A stretch of 58,361 nucleotides of DNA from an uncultured Bacteroides sp. (GTDB lineage: Bacteria; Bacteroidota; Bacteroidia; Bacteroidales; Bacteroidaceae): positions 1-58,361 of the forward strand of contig CAUEFX010000018.1 of NCBI GenBank assembly GCA_958477465.1, in the 5' to 3' direction. The position numbers and the translations under genes are program-made. Shown piece after piece: positions 16,594 through 26,640 of this stretch; the stretch's first letter is position 1; the number at the start of each line of letters is the position of its first letter. The notes under the pieces were generated by a model that saw only the letters and a program-made list of their open reading frames with translations, was not told the DNA's origin and did not search any database.

Positions 16594-19146
16594 ATGAGGA
16601 AGTTGGTAATTTGTTTGGTACTGCTTTTGATGACGAGTATATGGGCTTCTGCTCAACGCATTACCTGTCAATATAACAATGCGTCATTCTCGGAGATACT
16701 TAAGGATCTGAATGCCCGGCAGGATAAATATGCCATCAATTTCGTATATGATGAATTGGAGGACTTCAAGGTGACGAAAAACATCCGGAATCAGAATGTA
16801 CCTGATGCCATCATGCAGTTGATAGGCTTTTATCCCATCAAGATGACACGGATCGGCAATGTCATTGTGGTGGAATGTACACAGAAAGCATCCGGCAAGA
16901 TGACAGGTCGCGTTGTGGATACTCACTATCATCCTGTTGACTTCGCCAATGTTGCACTGCTCAATGTTGCAGATTCCAGCTTCATCATGGGTGGCGTGAC
17001 GAACGAGAACGGTCAGTTCGTGATACCTTGTGAGGCGAAGAGGGTGATCGTTAAGGTGAGCTGTGTGGGGTATCAGACTGCATGCGGCATCTATAATACA
17101 GGTAAACTCGGAACCATTTTCTTGAATGAAGCTACGATAAATCTGCAAAATGTTGAGGTCAAAGGACATCGCCGCCTGTATAAGGCGATGAATGGCGGAA
17201 TCCTTGCTCAGGTAGAAGGTACGGCCTTGGGGAAAATGGGGAATGCCAATGATGTATTGAAGCATTTACCTCGTGTGATTCAGCGAAATGGAGAATATGA
17301 AGTATTGGGAAGGGGGACTCCTCTTATTTATATAGACAATCGCAAAATCAATAATTCCCTCGAGCTTGCCCGGCTCAATTCTACAGATATCAAGTCTGTG
17401 GAAATAATTACAGAACCCGGAGCGGAATATGATGCATCTTACAATGCCGTGATCAGAATAAAGACTGCAAGAAAGCAGGGGGATGGATTGGGCGTGAACT
17501 ATAGACAAGTGTATCAGCGGAATCATCAGGACAGCCATCAAGAAGACCTTAACTTGAATTATCGTTATCGTGGCCTTGATCTCTTTGGTACATTGTTTTA
17601 CTGCCAATTCAGGGGTTATCAGGACCAACACAATGACAATCTTATTTATGGGAAGAGACAGTTGGCCGTCAATGAAGACCTTATCATTAAGGATATGCAA
17701 AAATATCTGAGCGGCAAGTTTGGGGTTAACTATGTATTCAATGACAATCACTCTCTTGGTGCGACATACGAAGGATATATTTGTCCGAAAGCCGGAGGAT
17801 ATTGGAATTCGCTGATGAATGTTTATATGGATGGAGTCAAAACGGAAACCATCGACAATTACTATGTTGATACTTCCAAAAAACGGCCTGTCCATGATGT
17901 CAATGCCTATTATGCCGGCAAAGTGGGTAAGGTAAACATCAATTGGGATGGAAAGATCTATTTAATCAAAGCCGGAAATAGCCAGGTCTCTACAGAAACT
18001 ACCGGAAATGCTGACTCCGACCGTCTTATCAGCACAGATTATACTTCGGATAGCAAACTTTATGCTACCAAGTTCGTCTTGTCTATGCCGATAGGAACCG
18101 GAACGGCGAAAATAGGAAGTGAATATACCAACAGTAGCCGGAGAAGTATCTATCAGGTAGATTCGGAAAAGTCTTATTCCATTCAGAATTCGGATGATAA
18201 GGTCGATGAAACTAATTTGGGAGTATTTGCTTCTTATGGCATGAAACTGAATCGGGTGGTAATGAATGCCGGATTACGCTACGAGCATGTCGGATTTGAC
18301 TACTACAATCAAGGCGAAATTGTGGCGGAACAGAGTAGGACTTATAGCAACTTCTTCCCTAATGTCTCAGTGGTATTTCCGGTAAGGAATGCCAAAGTCA
18401 ATTTGGGTTATCAAATGAATGTCAACAGGCCTTCCTATCGTCAGTTGAGTGGTAATGTGCAGTATAATAGCCGGTATTATTACCAAAAAGGTAACCCGCT
18501 GTTACAGCCAAGATACATCCATGCTGTAAATATGAACATTAGTTATAAGTGGTTGCAGGTATATGGAGATTTGTGGTTCAGCAAGGATATGTTTTCTCAA
18601 AGTTTGGAGCTGTACGATGAGGAACAGATGATAAGTCTTTATACCTATCGTAATTTTAAGCATAGCCATAGTTATAGTTTGGGGTTCACGGCCTCGCCGA
18701 GGTGGGGCTATTGGCAACCGATGCTGAATGCAGAATTGAGAAAGCAGTTTGTAGAGATAGAGGGTAGGTCGTATAACAGACCACTCATTCTTGCTTCGTT
18801 CAACAATACCTTTGAGTTTCCTCACGATTGGCTGTTCTGTGTTAATATGGATTACAGTTCGCATGGTCATGGCAAAACCATTGAATGGATAGCACAGGGG
18901 GGTGTGGATGTGTCATTGAGCAAGTTTTTTTGGCAGAAGCGTTTCAGTGCTAAGGTTGAGGGTTGTGATCTGTTTGCTTCAAGACGTACTTCTTACAGAT
19001 TTGTGTTTAGTGGCAATGATACTTCTACGAAGAAATATATGGATACCCGTAAGTTCATTGTTACTCTCGGATATAATTTCAATGTTGCCAAGAGCAAGTA
19101 CAAGGGTACAGGTGCCGGTAATGCAGAAAAAAACAGATTGTATTAG
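16594..19146 (+). CDS. STN-domain outer-membrane beta-barrel receptor, TonB-dependent-receptor-like
   Basis: 850 aa outer-membrane protein. Signal peptide about 1-20 (cleaved after WASAQ), STN signalling domain about 21-95, carboxypeptidase-like regulatory beta-sandwich about 100-180 (GRVVDTHYHPVDFANVALL), plug-like domain about 195-290 (LKHLPRVIQRNGEYEVLGRG, VEIITEPGAEYDA) and then a large barrel ending near LGYNFNVAKS. This is the outer membrane beta-barrel family type that lacks a SusD partner. Together with the upstream sigma and anti-sigma genes it forms a trans-envelope signalling unit; the ligand is unknown. Confidence 0.88.
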   Translation: MRKLVICLVLLLMTSIWASAQRITCQYNNASFSEILKDLNARQDKYAINFVYDELEDFKVTKNIRNQNVPDAIMQLIGFYPIKMTRIGNVIVVECTQKASGKMTGRVVDTHYHPVDFANVALLNVADSSFIMGGVTNENGQFVIPCEAKRVIVKVSCVGYQTACGIYNTGKLGTIFLNEATINLQNVEVKGHRRLYKAMNGGILAQVEGTALGKMGNANDVLKHLPRVIQRNGEYEVLGRGTPLIYIDNRKINNSLELARLNSTDIKSVEIITEPGAEYDASYNAVIRIKTARKQGDGLGVNYRQVYQRNHQDSHQEDLNLNYRYRGLDLFGTLFYCQFRGYQDQHNDNLIYGKRQLAVNEDLIIKDMQKYLSGKFGVNYVFNDNHSLGATYEGYICPKAGGYWNSLMNVYMDGVKTETIDNYYVDTSKKRPVHDVNAYYAGKVGKVNINWDGKIYLIKAGNSQVSTETTGNADSDRLISTDYTSDSKLYATKFVLSMPIGTGTAKIGSEYTNSSRRSIYQVDSEKSYSIQNSDDKVDETNLGVFASYGMKLNRVVMNAGLRYEHVGFDYYNQGEIVAEQSRTYSNFFPNVSVVFPVRNAKVNLGYQMNVNRPSYRQLSGNVQYNSRYYYQKGNPLLQPRYIHAVNMNISYKWLQVYGDLWFSKDMFSQSLELYDEEQMISLYTYRNFKHSHSYSLGFTASPRWGYWQPMLNAELRKQFVEIEGRSYNRPLILASFNNTFEFPHDWLFCVNMDYSSHGHGKTIEWIAQGGVDVSLSKFFWQKRFSAKVEGCDLFASRRTSYRFVFSGNDTSTKKYMDTRKFIVTLGYNFNVAKSKYKGTGAGNAEKNRLY

Positions 19147-19235
19147 AGACTGTTTGAATTCAGTTCAGCCTTGTTGATGTCTTTCGAAAAAGAACTCTCT
19201 CAACATTAAATAGATGATTCTTTACTAACAATCAG

Positions 19236-19292
19236 AATTCTGTGCGATGAAGAAATTCTGAACATACCTTCAGACTCTTCATCCACAGAATT
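19236..19292. terminator. Bidirectional terminator between convergent genes
   Basis: AATTCTGTGcGATGAAG (19236-19252) pairs with CTTCATCCACAGAATT (19277-19292), 16 bp with a single-base bulge. It lies between the receptor gene and the convergent dehydrogenase gene. Confidence 0.7.
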
Positions 19293-19335
19293 ATTTTATG
19301 CGGGAATCATTCGTGAAAAGACCGGAAGAACTAAG

Positions 19336-20292
19336 TTATTTTACCACATTATTCACCGGCTTTCCTGCGATGTAGGCTTTCAGGTTTTCCAGCATAATTC
19401 CCATCAGCCGTTCGCGGGCAGCAGTAGTGGCCCAGGCAATGTGCGGAGTAATGTAACAGTTGCGTGCCGTCAGCAGCGGATTATCCGCACGCGGCGGTTC
19501 GGTAGACAAAACATCTACTCCGGCAGCATAAATCTTGTTGTTGTTGAGTGCATCGGCGAGGTCCTGCTCATTGACCAACGGACCGCGTCCTGTATTGATA
19601 AGTATGGCGCTCGGTTTCATCAAAGCCAGCCTGCGGGCATTTACCAGTTCCCGTGTCTGTTCCGTCAGCGGGCAGTGCAGACTCACAATGTCGCATTCAT
19701 GGAATATCTGGTCGAGTTCCATCTTCTTTATTTCCGGCGGTAATTGCAGGCGCGACTTGGAAGTATAAGCCCATACTTTCATGCCGAAACCGATAGCGAT
19801 GCGGGCGGTGTTGTAGCCTGTCTGCCCCAAACCGATGAGACCGATCTTCTTTCCTAACAGTTCGATGAGCGGGGTATCCCAGAAGCAGAAGTCCGCACTG
19901 TTGGTCCATCGGCCCTTGTGCACCTCTTCGGAATGGTGCTGCACTTGCTGGGTGATGTTCAGGATATGGGCAAATACCATTTGTCCTACAGAGGGAGTGC
20001 TGTATGCAGGGATATTGGTAACGACAATTCCGCGTTCGCGGGCAGCGTCGATGTCTATGATGTTATATCCGGTGGCCAATACTCCGATATATTTCAAGTC
20101 GGGTAGGGCAGCCATCTGTTCTGCGTTTATCACCACCTTGTTGGTAAGAATCGCTTCCGCACCGGCAGCACGCTCCAATACTTCTTCGGGAGCGGTACGG
20201 TCGTAAATCGTGCATTCGCCCAATGCCTTCAGACCTTCCCAAGACAAATCGCCGGGATTGGCGGCATAACCGTCTAATACTACAATTTTCAT
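19336..20292 (-). CDS. D-2-hydroxyacid dehydrogenase, NAD-dependent (glycerate/hydroxypyruvate type)
   Basis: 318 aa cytoplasmic oxidoreductase that interconverts 2-keto and D-2-hydroxy acids. The Rossmann motif is IGLIGLGQTG (about 147-156), the catalytic Arg lies in NTGRGPLVNE, the Glu in VDVLSTEPP and the His in TPHIAWAT, all present. Sequence style is closest to glycerate/hydroxypyruvate dehydrogenases; exact substrate is not certain. Last of three minus-strand genes (DUF5686 protein, rarA, this), spaced 13 and 95 bp, probably one transcript. Confidence 0.9.
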   Translation of the reverse strand: MKIVVLDGYAANPGDLSWEGLKALGECTIYDRTAPEEVLERAAGAEAILTNKVVINAEQMAALPDLKYIGVLATGYNIIDIDAARERGIVVTNIPAYSTPSVGQMVFAHILNITQQVQHHSEEVHKGRWTNSADFCFWDTPLIELLGKKIGLIGLGQTGYNTARIAIGFGMKVWAYTSKSRLQLPPEIKKMELDQIFHECDIVSLHCPLTEQTRELVNARRLALMKPSAILINTGRGPLVNEQDLADALNNNKIYAAGVDVLSTEPPRADNPLLTARNCYITPHIAWATTAARERLMGIMLENLKAYIAGKPVNNVVK

Positions 20293-20387
20293 ATTCGTTC
20301 GTTTTTATGGTTATTATTCAGTAGGTTCATATTCGAATTCGGACAGTGCGTATCTGAATATTGGTTCTTATCAGTTCGGGATGTTTT

Positions 20388-21665
20388 TCATTTATTCTCT
20401 TTGTAACGGTCGCCCCACAACTGTTGCATCCGTTCGGCATGTTTCTGCTCTGCCGGATTGCGCTGCGGTTGCCAGATGCGCTTGTCTTTCAGCTCATCGG
20501 GCAAGAACTGTTGTTTCACGAAATTGCCCTCGTAATTATGTGCATACTTGTAGTCCTGTCCGTATCCCAATTGTTTCATCAGCTTGGTCGGTGCATTGCG
20601 CAGGTGCAGGGGAACGGGGAGATTGCCGGTTTCGCGCACCAGGGCAAGGGCATTGTCGATGGCGCTGTAAGCCGAGTTGCTTTTAGGACTTGTGGCCAGG
20701 TAGATGGTGGTTTCCGCCAAAGGAATCCTTCCTTCGGGCCAACCGATTTTCATCAGTGTATCAAAGCAGGCATTGGCCAGAAGCAGTGCGTTCGGATTGG
20801 CGAGCCCGATGTCTTCCGCAGCCGAAATGACCAGCCGGCGGGCTATGAAAGCAGGGTCTTCACCGCCTTCCACCATGCGGGCGAGCCAGTAGATGGCACC
20901 GTCGGGATCACTTCCACGGATGGATTTGATGAATGCGGAGATGATGTCGTAGTGCATTTCTCCATCTTTGTCGTAGGCGAGCGGGTTTTGCTGCAGGCGT
21001 TCGGTCACCATGGCATCGGTGATGACTACCGTCTCTTCTGTCTCCGATTCGACTACCAGTTCGAGAATATTCAGCAGTTTGCGTGCATCGCCTCCGGAAA
21101 AGCGAAGCATGGCATTCGTCTCCCGCAATTCGATACGGCGCTCTTTCAGTACTGTATCTGTAGTAATGGCACGTTGCAGCAATTCCAGCAGGTCGTCTTT
21201 TTCAAGAGACTTCAGGACGTAGAGCTGGCAACGCGAAAGGAGCGGACGGATCACCTCGAACGACGGGTTTTCGGTAGTGGCTCCTATCAGTGTCACCGTA
21301 CCGTTCTCTACCGCTCCTAACAGTGAATCCTGCTGTGATTTACTGAAACGGTGGATTTCGTCGATAAAGAGTATCGGGCTTGCCTGAGAGAAGAAACGGT
21401 TGCTTTTCGCACGGTCGATTACTTCGCGCACATCCTTTACTCCGGAAGTCACCGCACTCAATGTATAGAAAGGGGTCTCCAGCTTATTGGCGATGATTTG
21501 CGCCAATGTCGTTTTTCCTACTCCGGGAGGTCCCCAAAGAATGAATGAAGAGATTCTTCCCGCATCGATCATCTTCCGCAGGATAGCACCAGGCCCCACC
21601 AAATGTTTCTGGCCTATGTATTCATCTAATGTTTTCGGCCGAAGCCGCTCAGCTAATGGTTGCAC
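20388..21665 (-). CDS. rarA: Replication-associated recombination protein A (RarA/MgsA)
   Basis: 425 aa AAA+ ATPase related to clamp-loader subunits and human WRNIP1; acts at stalled replication forks. Walker A is GPPGVGKTT (45-53), Walker B/DExH is LFIDEIHRFSKSQQD, sensor 1 is GATTENPSFEV, and the C-terminal MgsA domain includes the conserved IRGSDPDGAIYWLARM and GEDPAFIARRL stretches. Length and architecture are standard. The start ATG is 13 bp after the stop of the DUF5686 gene, suggesting co-transcription. Confidence 0.96.
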   Translation of the reverse strand: MQPLAERLRPKTLDEYIGQKHLVGPGAILRKMIDAGRISSFILWGPPGVGKTTLAQIIANKLETPFYTLSAVTSGVKDVREVIDRAKSNRFFSQASPILFIDEIHRFSKSQQDSLLGAVENGTVTLIGATTENPSFEVIRPLLSRCQLYVLKSLEKDDLLELLQRAITTDTVLKERRIELRETNAMLRFSGGDARKLLNILELVVESETEETVVITDAMVTERLQQNPLAYDKDGEMHYDIISAFIKSIRGSDPDGAIYWLARMVEGGEDPAFIARRLVISAAEDIGLANPNALLLANACFDTLMKIGWPEGRIPLAETTIYLATSPKSNSAYSAIDNALALVRETGNLPVPLHLRNAPTKLMKQLGYGQDYKYAHNYEGNFVKQQFLPDELKDKRIWQPQRNPAEQKHAERMQQLWGDRYKENK

Positions 21666-21678
21666 GTTGTTTAGTGAT

Positions 21679-24270
21679 TTAAAATGTCATCATCACCATA
21701 AACCGTATACCCCATTTGTTGATGTCGGGATTGTTACGATAAGTCAGACGATGTACATATTCTATATGCAGAAGTTTGAATATATTATGAATACCCGCAC
21801 TCACTTCCATGTAAGGAACCTTCGGGTCCATCACGTGGCTTGTGTATTGTCCGTCGCGCATGGGGAAGAGGAATAATTCGGGATTATCGCTCTTGAAAGG
21901 ATTGTTCTTATCCGTCAGCGTTCCCCAAAGGGCACGGAAACGGAGCATCTCTCTCCATTTGAGCTTTTTCAGCAATGGTATGCGGTTGAACAGTTTCCCG
22001 TTCATGTCATACGACAGGGAGAGGGAGGCGAAACGGTCATTCAGGAACTCCATATTATTGATCAGACAGAATGTCTCACGCTGGGTTATATACGTTAAGT
22101 TGGCCTCCGGCAATATCAGCAACGGGAAAGGAACGGTGTTCCACTCGATGCCTCCCTTGAGGCTGAGGTCTATCTTTCCCCAGGAAGAGGGCAGCCAGAG
22201 CCGTTTCCAGATGCTGGCTTCCGTACGGTTGAAGGTATACTCTCCTCCAAGTACCCCTTTGAAGCCGGCGGTATGTGTCAGCGTAAAGATCGGAGCATCC
22301 AGAGACACCGGGATACGGCGTTGCTTGGAGTTGACGAACGATTCGCCCGGAGCATAGCGCAAGGTGGCGCTTACTTCGGTGGTGGTGACGTCGTGGATGG
22401 GCTGCTCATCGGGCAGTGGCATTTTATCGGCACTACTGTTGTTGGCGTAGTATTTCAGATTTCCTGCAGGCTCGTCATTACGGTGGCGCAGCATTCCTTT
22501 CACGCCGAAACCGGTCTGGGTCTCCAGCTCGTAGTTGACGGTGATGTCACGCATGTATGACATCTGGTCTACGGTAGTCGTCTTGAAAGAGAGGAATACA
22601 TTGTCTTTATCCGTAAACAGGAATTTGTCCATCGGCGACATCACGTCATAGCTGTACGTGGCAGATATGTAGTGCTTGGGGAACTCCCAAATGACATAGT
22701 CGCGCTTATTGAATGAATAGGTCAGCGTTCCACTGTATTTCCAGCGATGGTCCTTGAAACCGTAGGCGCCGTATCCGCTGACGAACCAATGCGGATTAAG
22801 ATTGGCGGTCGTCATACCGCTGAGTCGCAAGCGGAGTCCGTCTATGTAGTTGCTCGAGATGGTCGTGTTGATGGGACCGAAGTCGAATTTACTCGGTTTC
22901 TTGGGACCGGTAGTCTCTACGAAGTTCTCGATTAGGGCTTTGGCACCGAAGATGATATATTTGAATCCCGGGATCTGTTCAATCCGGTTCATGAACACAT
23001 CCATGCTGCTTTCGGTCTTTGTCAACGGTACTTGGCGGACTTCGGCCCAGTACTCATCGCTCTTGGACAGCATGTCCGCCTCCTTTATAACCGAGCCTTT
23101 CAGTCGGAACATACGCGGTTCGATGGGGTCGAATTTGTAGTTGCTGTATTTCGTTGTCCGTTGCACTTGTATTCCTCCTGTCGATTTTACCAGTGCCAGG
23201 TCTACCAGCATGTCGTCGTCCATCAATACCCAGTTTCCGTTGGGCAATTGCTCGTATTCCTGTGTGATGTCCAGTTGGTTCACAAAGTTCACGCCTGTCT
23301 TTTTGGGCAGGTTCATGATGCATCTCTTTACGGCGTAGGTGGAATCCTTCAGCACGTACAGGTGTCCGGTGAACCCGAAGTCCTGTGAGTTTTGCGGCAC
23401 AAAAGTCAGATGCACACACGTGTCCCTGTCCACCGTCAAGGTGTCCATCAGGTAATATTTGTAGAAATTGATTCCTTCTTTGGCAATGGGGCTGGTGAAG
23501 CGTCTTTGCAGCAGGCGGATTTCGTCGTCGTAGATGTTCACGTTGGTAAAGACATCCTGCAATACCGTACCGAGCATATCACCGGTAGAAAAGAATTCAT
23601 TGATACCGTTGGAATTCATACCTTTGATAATGGTCTTCTTGCTTTCCGGATCTTTGCGGAACACCGTTTGTGATGCCGTCTCCTGTATCGAGATAGGAAG
23701 AATGAGGCTGTTGGTCGCCTCGGATACTTCTACCTGGTCCAGCAGGAATGAATATTTCTTGTAGATTCCTTTCTCCATCTTTTCGGGAGTGATGTCATTG
23801 AGAGACATCTTCATCTTCTCGTATTGGTCATACTGGTAATATTCGTTCTCCTCCAGCTTCTGTGCTTTTTTATGCTCGATAACTTTCCGCATGAAGTCTA
23901 CGGCGGGGTTGTTCTTCTTCGAGTATTTCTCTTTCTTAGGCTTTACAACCACTTCCGTCAGCATCACGTCGTCCGGTGCCATCTGTACATCCAGCACTTT
24001 CTGTCCCGGAGTGATTTTAATTACTTTTGTGCGATAACCGATGGACGAGAATGTAACCTCGTTCCATCCTTTTCGTGTTTCAATCTGATACTCACCGTTG
24101 GCATTGGATACTCCGCCCACGCCTTTTCCTTCATAATAAACTGAAATATACATCAAAGGCTCGTGTGTAATCGAGTCTGTAATAACCCCTTTTAGCTGCG
24201 CAAAAGAAGATGCGGCAGTAAACAGGAGCAAAAATAGTAGAATGTGCTTCTTATATTGTTGTTCCATCAT
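21679..24270 (-). CDS. DUF5686 / carboxypeptidase-like regulatory domain outer-membrane protein
   Basis: 863 aa. Signal peptide about 1-24 (LLFLLLFTAASSFAQ), carboxypeptidase-regulatory-like beta-sandwich about 25-110 (KGVITDSITHEPLMYISVYY), then the DUF5686 region to the end, an Omp85/FadL-sized barrel with a C-terminal Phe (WGIRFMVMMTF). Widely conserved in Bacteroidota; cellular role unknown but envelope-located. It has its own -7 box (24290-24297) and is divergent from the glycosyltransferase gene. Confidence 0.88.
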   Translation of the reverse strand: MMEQQYKKHILLFLLLFTAASSFAQLKGVITDSITHEPLMYISVYYEGKGVGGVSNANGEYQIETRKGWNEVTFSSIGYRTKVIKITPGQKVLDVQMAPDDVMLTEVVVKPKKEKYSKKNNPAVDFMRKVIEHKKAQKLEENEYYQYDQYEKMKMSLNDITPEKMEKGIYKKYSFLLDQVEVSEATNSLILPISIQETASQTVFRKDPESKKTIIKGMNSNGINEFFSTGDMLGTVLQDVFTNVNIYDDEIRLLQRRFTSPIAKEGINFYKYYLMDTLTVDRDTCVHLTFVPQNSQDFGFTGHLYVLKDSTYAVKRCIMNLPKKTGVNFVNQLDITQEYEQLPNGNWVLMDDDMLVDLALVKSTGGIQVQRTTKYSNYKFDPIEPRMFRLKGSVIKEADMLSKSDEYWAEVRQVPLTKTESSMDVFMNRIEQIPGFKYIIFGAKALIENFVETTGPKKPSKFDFGPINTTISSNYIDGLRLRLSGMTTANLNPHWFVSGYGAYGFKDHRWKYSGTLTYSFNKRDYVIWEFPKHYISATYSYDVMSPMDKFLFTDKDNVFLSFKTTTVDQMSYMRDITVNYELETQTGFGVKGMLRHRNDEPAGNLKYYANNSSADKMPLPDEQPIHDVTTTEVSATLRYAPGESFVNSKQRRIPVSLDAPIFTLTHTAGFKGVLGGEYTFNRTEASIWKRLWLPSSWGKIDLSLKGGIEWNTVPFPLLILPEANLTYITQRETFCLINNMEFLNDRFASLSLSYDMNGKLFNRIPLLKKLKWREMLRFRALWGTLTDKNNPFKSDNPELFLFPMRDGQYTSHVMDPKVPYMEVSAGIHNIFKLLHIEYVHRLTYRNNPDINKWGIRFMVMMTF

Positions 24271-24289
24271 ATACTTTAATATGAGTCGG

Positions 24290-24297
24290 CAAAGTTA
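24290..24297 (-). promoter_or_regulatory. -7 box of the DUF5686-rarA unit
   Basis: TAACTTTG on the minus strand, 20 bp upstream of the ATG at 24270; good match to TAnnTTTG. Confidence 0.6.
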
Positions 24298-24373
24298 GCA
24301 AATTGCTGTTAAACACAGTGCTAATATATACTAAGAAAAAAGAGGAATATTTAAGAATGCATTGATTAAGTGC

Positions 24374-24381
24374 TATATTTG
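24374..24381 (+). promoter_or_regulatory. -7 box of the glycosyltransferase gene
   Basis: TATATTTG, 29 bp before the ATG at 24411; matches TAnnTTTG. Confidence 0.6.
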
Positions 24382-24410
24382 CGGTAATAATTAGATAACA
24401 GATTCACACT

Positions 24411-25550
24411 ATGAAACTTCATGTCGTTAGCTTTCAGGTCCCTTATCCACCGTCTTATGGTGGTATCGTCGATGTTTATTATAAACTGAAAGCTTTGAAA
24501 GAGGCCGGTTGTACCATCATACTTCATACCTATAAATACCGGATGAAAGAAGCTCCTCAATTAGAAGAAATTGCAGAAAAAGTATTTTATTATGAGCGGT
24601 TTACAGGAGTCTGCTCGTTGCTCTCTTTTTTACCTTATGTAGTTTATAGCCGCCGAAACCGCTTGTTGTTGGAACGTTTGTCGGAAGACGAATCTCCTAT
24701 TTTGTTTGAAGGGTTGTATACTTGTTATTTTCTTAACCATGAATGTTTGAGGAAACGGATAAAGCTGGTTCGCACACATAATGTGGAGCATGATTATTAT
24801 AGATATTTGGGAGAGGCTACAGCTTCATTGGCAAAACGCTGTTATTATATGTCAGAGGCATGGAAGCTTCATTCTTTTGAGAAACAATTGGAATATGCCG
24901 ATGCCATTTTAGCAATAACCCCTGCTGACCAACAGTACTTCTTGAAACATTATCCCTCTGTTCCGGCCTATTGGATTCCGTGCTTTTACAACGACATGCA
25001 GTCGGATTGCGTAGAGAAAACGGAGCCTTATGTATTGTATCATGGTAATTTGTCTGTTGACGAGAATATACGTGCTGCTTTTTTCATTCTGGATAATCTC
25101 GTTCCACTTCTTGATAATAACATAAAGATTATCTTTGCAGGAAAATCTCCTGTACCGGAATTGATCCGTCGGGCGGATAAATTCCCCAATGTAAAACTGA
25201 TAGCCAATCCTTCTGATGAAGAGATGAACCGCTTGATAATCCGGGCAAGGATTAATCTGCTGTTGACCTTTCAGCAAACGGGAATCAAGCTGAAGCTTAT
25301 TCATGCACTTTTTAAAGGACGGGGGCACTGTCTGGTAAATTCTCTTATGCTAAGTGATGAAGCATTGCAACCCTTGTGCGAGGTGGCAGATGAGCCTGAA
25401 GAATTAGCAGATAAAATTCGTAAACTTTATGTTACAGAGCCTGATGCTTCCGAAGTAGAGAAAAGAAGCAGGCATCTGCAAATGATCTATGATAATATTA
25501 CAAATGCCCGCAAAATACTATCTGTTTGTGAATCTTTGAAGGGAAATTGA
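24411..25550 (+). CDS. Glycosyltransferase, GT-B fold (GT4-like)
   Basis: 379 aa cytoplasmic or membrane-associated sugar transferase. The N-terminal acceptor domain opens with FQVPYPPSYGGIVDVYYKLK, a typical GT4 glycine-rich start; RTHNVEHDYYRYLG is the family-type His-containing stretch; the donor domain has VLYHGNLSVDENI, IIFAGKSP and NVKLIANPSDEEMNRLI. The C-terminal E-x7-E motif is degenerate (GIKLKLIHALFKGRGHCLVN), as in several Bacteroidota members. It converges on wecB with a 7-bp gap; no polysaccharide cluster surrounds it, so the product is unknown. Confidence 0.85.
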   Translation: MKLHVVSFQVPYPPSYGGIVDVYYKLKALKEAGCTIILHTYKYRMKEAPQLEEIAEKVFYYERFTGVCSLLSFLPYVVYSRRNRLLLERLSEDESPILFEGLYTCYFLNHECLRKRIKLVRTHNVEHDYYRYLGEATASLAKRCYYMSEAWKLHSFEKQLEYADAILAITPADQQYFLKHYPSVPAYWIPCFYNDMQSDCVEKTEPYVLYHGNLSVDENIRAAFFILDNLVPLLDNNIKIIFAGKSPVPELIRRADKFPNVKLIANPSDEEMNRLIIRARINLLLTFQQTGIKLKLIHALFKGRGHCLVNSLMLSDEALQPLCEVADEPEELADKIRKLYVTEPDASEVEKRSRHLQMIYDNITNARKILSVCESLKGN

Positions 25551-25557
25551 TGGTATC

Positions 25558-26640
25558 TCAGGACAACAGAATCTGCACAATTCTGTCGGCTGTCCGGCCG
25601 TCCCAACGTTCGGGCAGTTCACCGTGTTTCCATTCGCCCTGCATCAATACGTCCATCGCTTTGCCCAGTGCTGCCGGGTCTTCTCCAACCAGTTCGTTGG
25701 TGCCGACGCGCCACGTTTCCGGATGTTCGGAGTAATTGTTTAGTGTAATGCAGGGGATTCCCAGAAAAGTGGACTCTTCGGCCACGTTGCCCGAATCCGT
25801 GATGATGCCTTTGGCTTTATTCATCAGATACCCGAAAGAAAGATAACTTTGAGGGGGCATGATGTGCAGGTTCGGAGCCGAGATGCCGAGTCCCTTGATG
25901 GCATCGCGTACATAGGTATGCACAGGGGCGACGACCGGCATGCCTGCCGCCTTTTCCAAGATCGTCTCCATGAGCCGGTGCAGATTTTCTTTGTTGTTCA
26001 GAAGCACACGCCTGTTGAGGGTAAGCAGTATATAGTCTTTTTCTTTTACTTCCAATACAGAGAGCCAGAGCGGGCGGATGAAGCGGTTCCGGTTGTAGCG
26101 GATGTTGTCGATAAGGATGTTTCCCACATAATATACATTTTCCTTTTCCGTTCCTGTCTGGTTCAGGTTACGGTTGGCTACCATGCCGGCAGTAAAGAGA
26201 TAATCCGATAGTCCGTCTGTTATCATCCGGTTTACTTCTTTGGGCATGTTCATGTCGAACGAGCGGGTACCGGCAACGAGGTGTGCTACCTTGATACCTT
26301 GTTTCTTGGCAACGATGGCACAACTCATTGTCGCTGTGAGGTCGTCTACCACAAGAACGATATGGGCAGGATTCTCGGTCAGTTCTTTGTCGAATGCAAC
26401 CATAATGCCTGCAGCCAGTTGGGTGGCATTGCTGTCGGTCACTCCCAGATACACATCGGGTTCTTTCATCTGAAGATCGGCAAATAAAGAAGCGTCCAAG
26501 CTGGTATCCTCACGCTTTCCGGTATATACCAACCGGTAAGAAATGCTTCTGCCTTGCGCCCGTGCAGCATCGATGGCACGCGTGATGGGCGCTATTTTCA
26601 TAAAGTTAGGGCGTGCCCCGGCAACAATCGTTATTTTCAT
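25558..26640 (-). CDS. wecB: UDP-N-acetylglucosamine 2-epimerase, non-hydrolysing
   Basis: 360 aa cytoplasmic enzyme that interconverts UDP-GlcNAc and UDP-ManNAc for surface polysaccharide synthesis. The N-terminus VAGARPNFMKIAPITRAI is the family signature; LVVDDLTATMSCA carries the D of the DxDS/T-like switch, and GIITDSGNVAEESTFLGIP is the conserved UDP-binding region, here in slightly variant form. A His in LVAGTRSFD replaces the usual HVEAGLRS motif partly, placing it with the divergent subgroup seen in Bacteroidota. Divergent from the TRIC-like channel gene across a 409-bp spacer. Confidence 0.88.
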   Translation of the reverse strand: MKITIVAGARPNFMKIAPITRAIDAARAQGRSISYRLVYTGKREDTSLDASLFADLQMKEPDVYLGVTDSNATQLAAGIMVAFDKELTENPAHIVLVVDDLTATMSCAIVAKKQGIKVAHLVAGTRSFDMNMPKEVNRMITDGLSDYLFTAGMVANRNLNQTGTEKENVYYVGNILIDNIRYNRNRFIRPLWLSVLEVKEKDYILLTLNRRVLLNNKENLHRLMETILEKAAGMPVVAPVHTYVRDAIKGLGISAPNLHIMPPQSYLSFGYLMNKAKGIITDSGNVAEESTFLGIPCITLNNYSEHPETWRVGTNELVGEDPAALGKAMDVLMQGEWKHGELPERWDGRTADRIVQILLS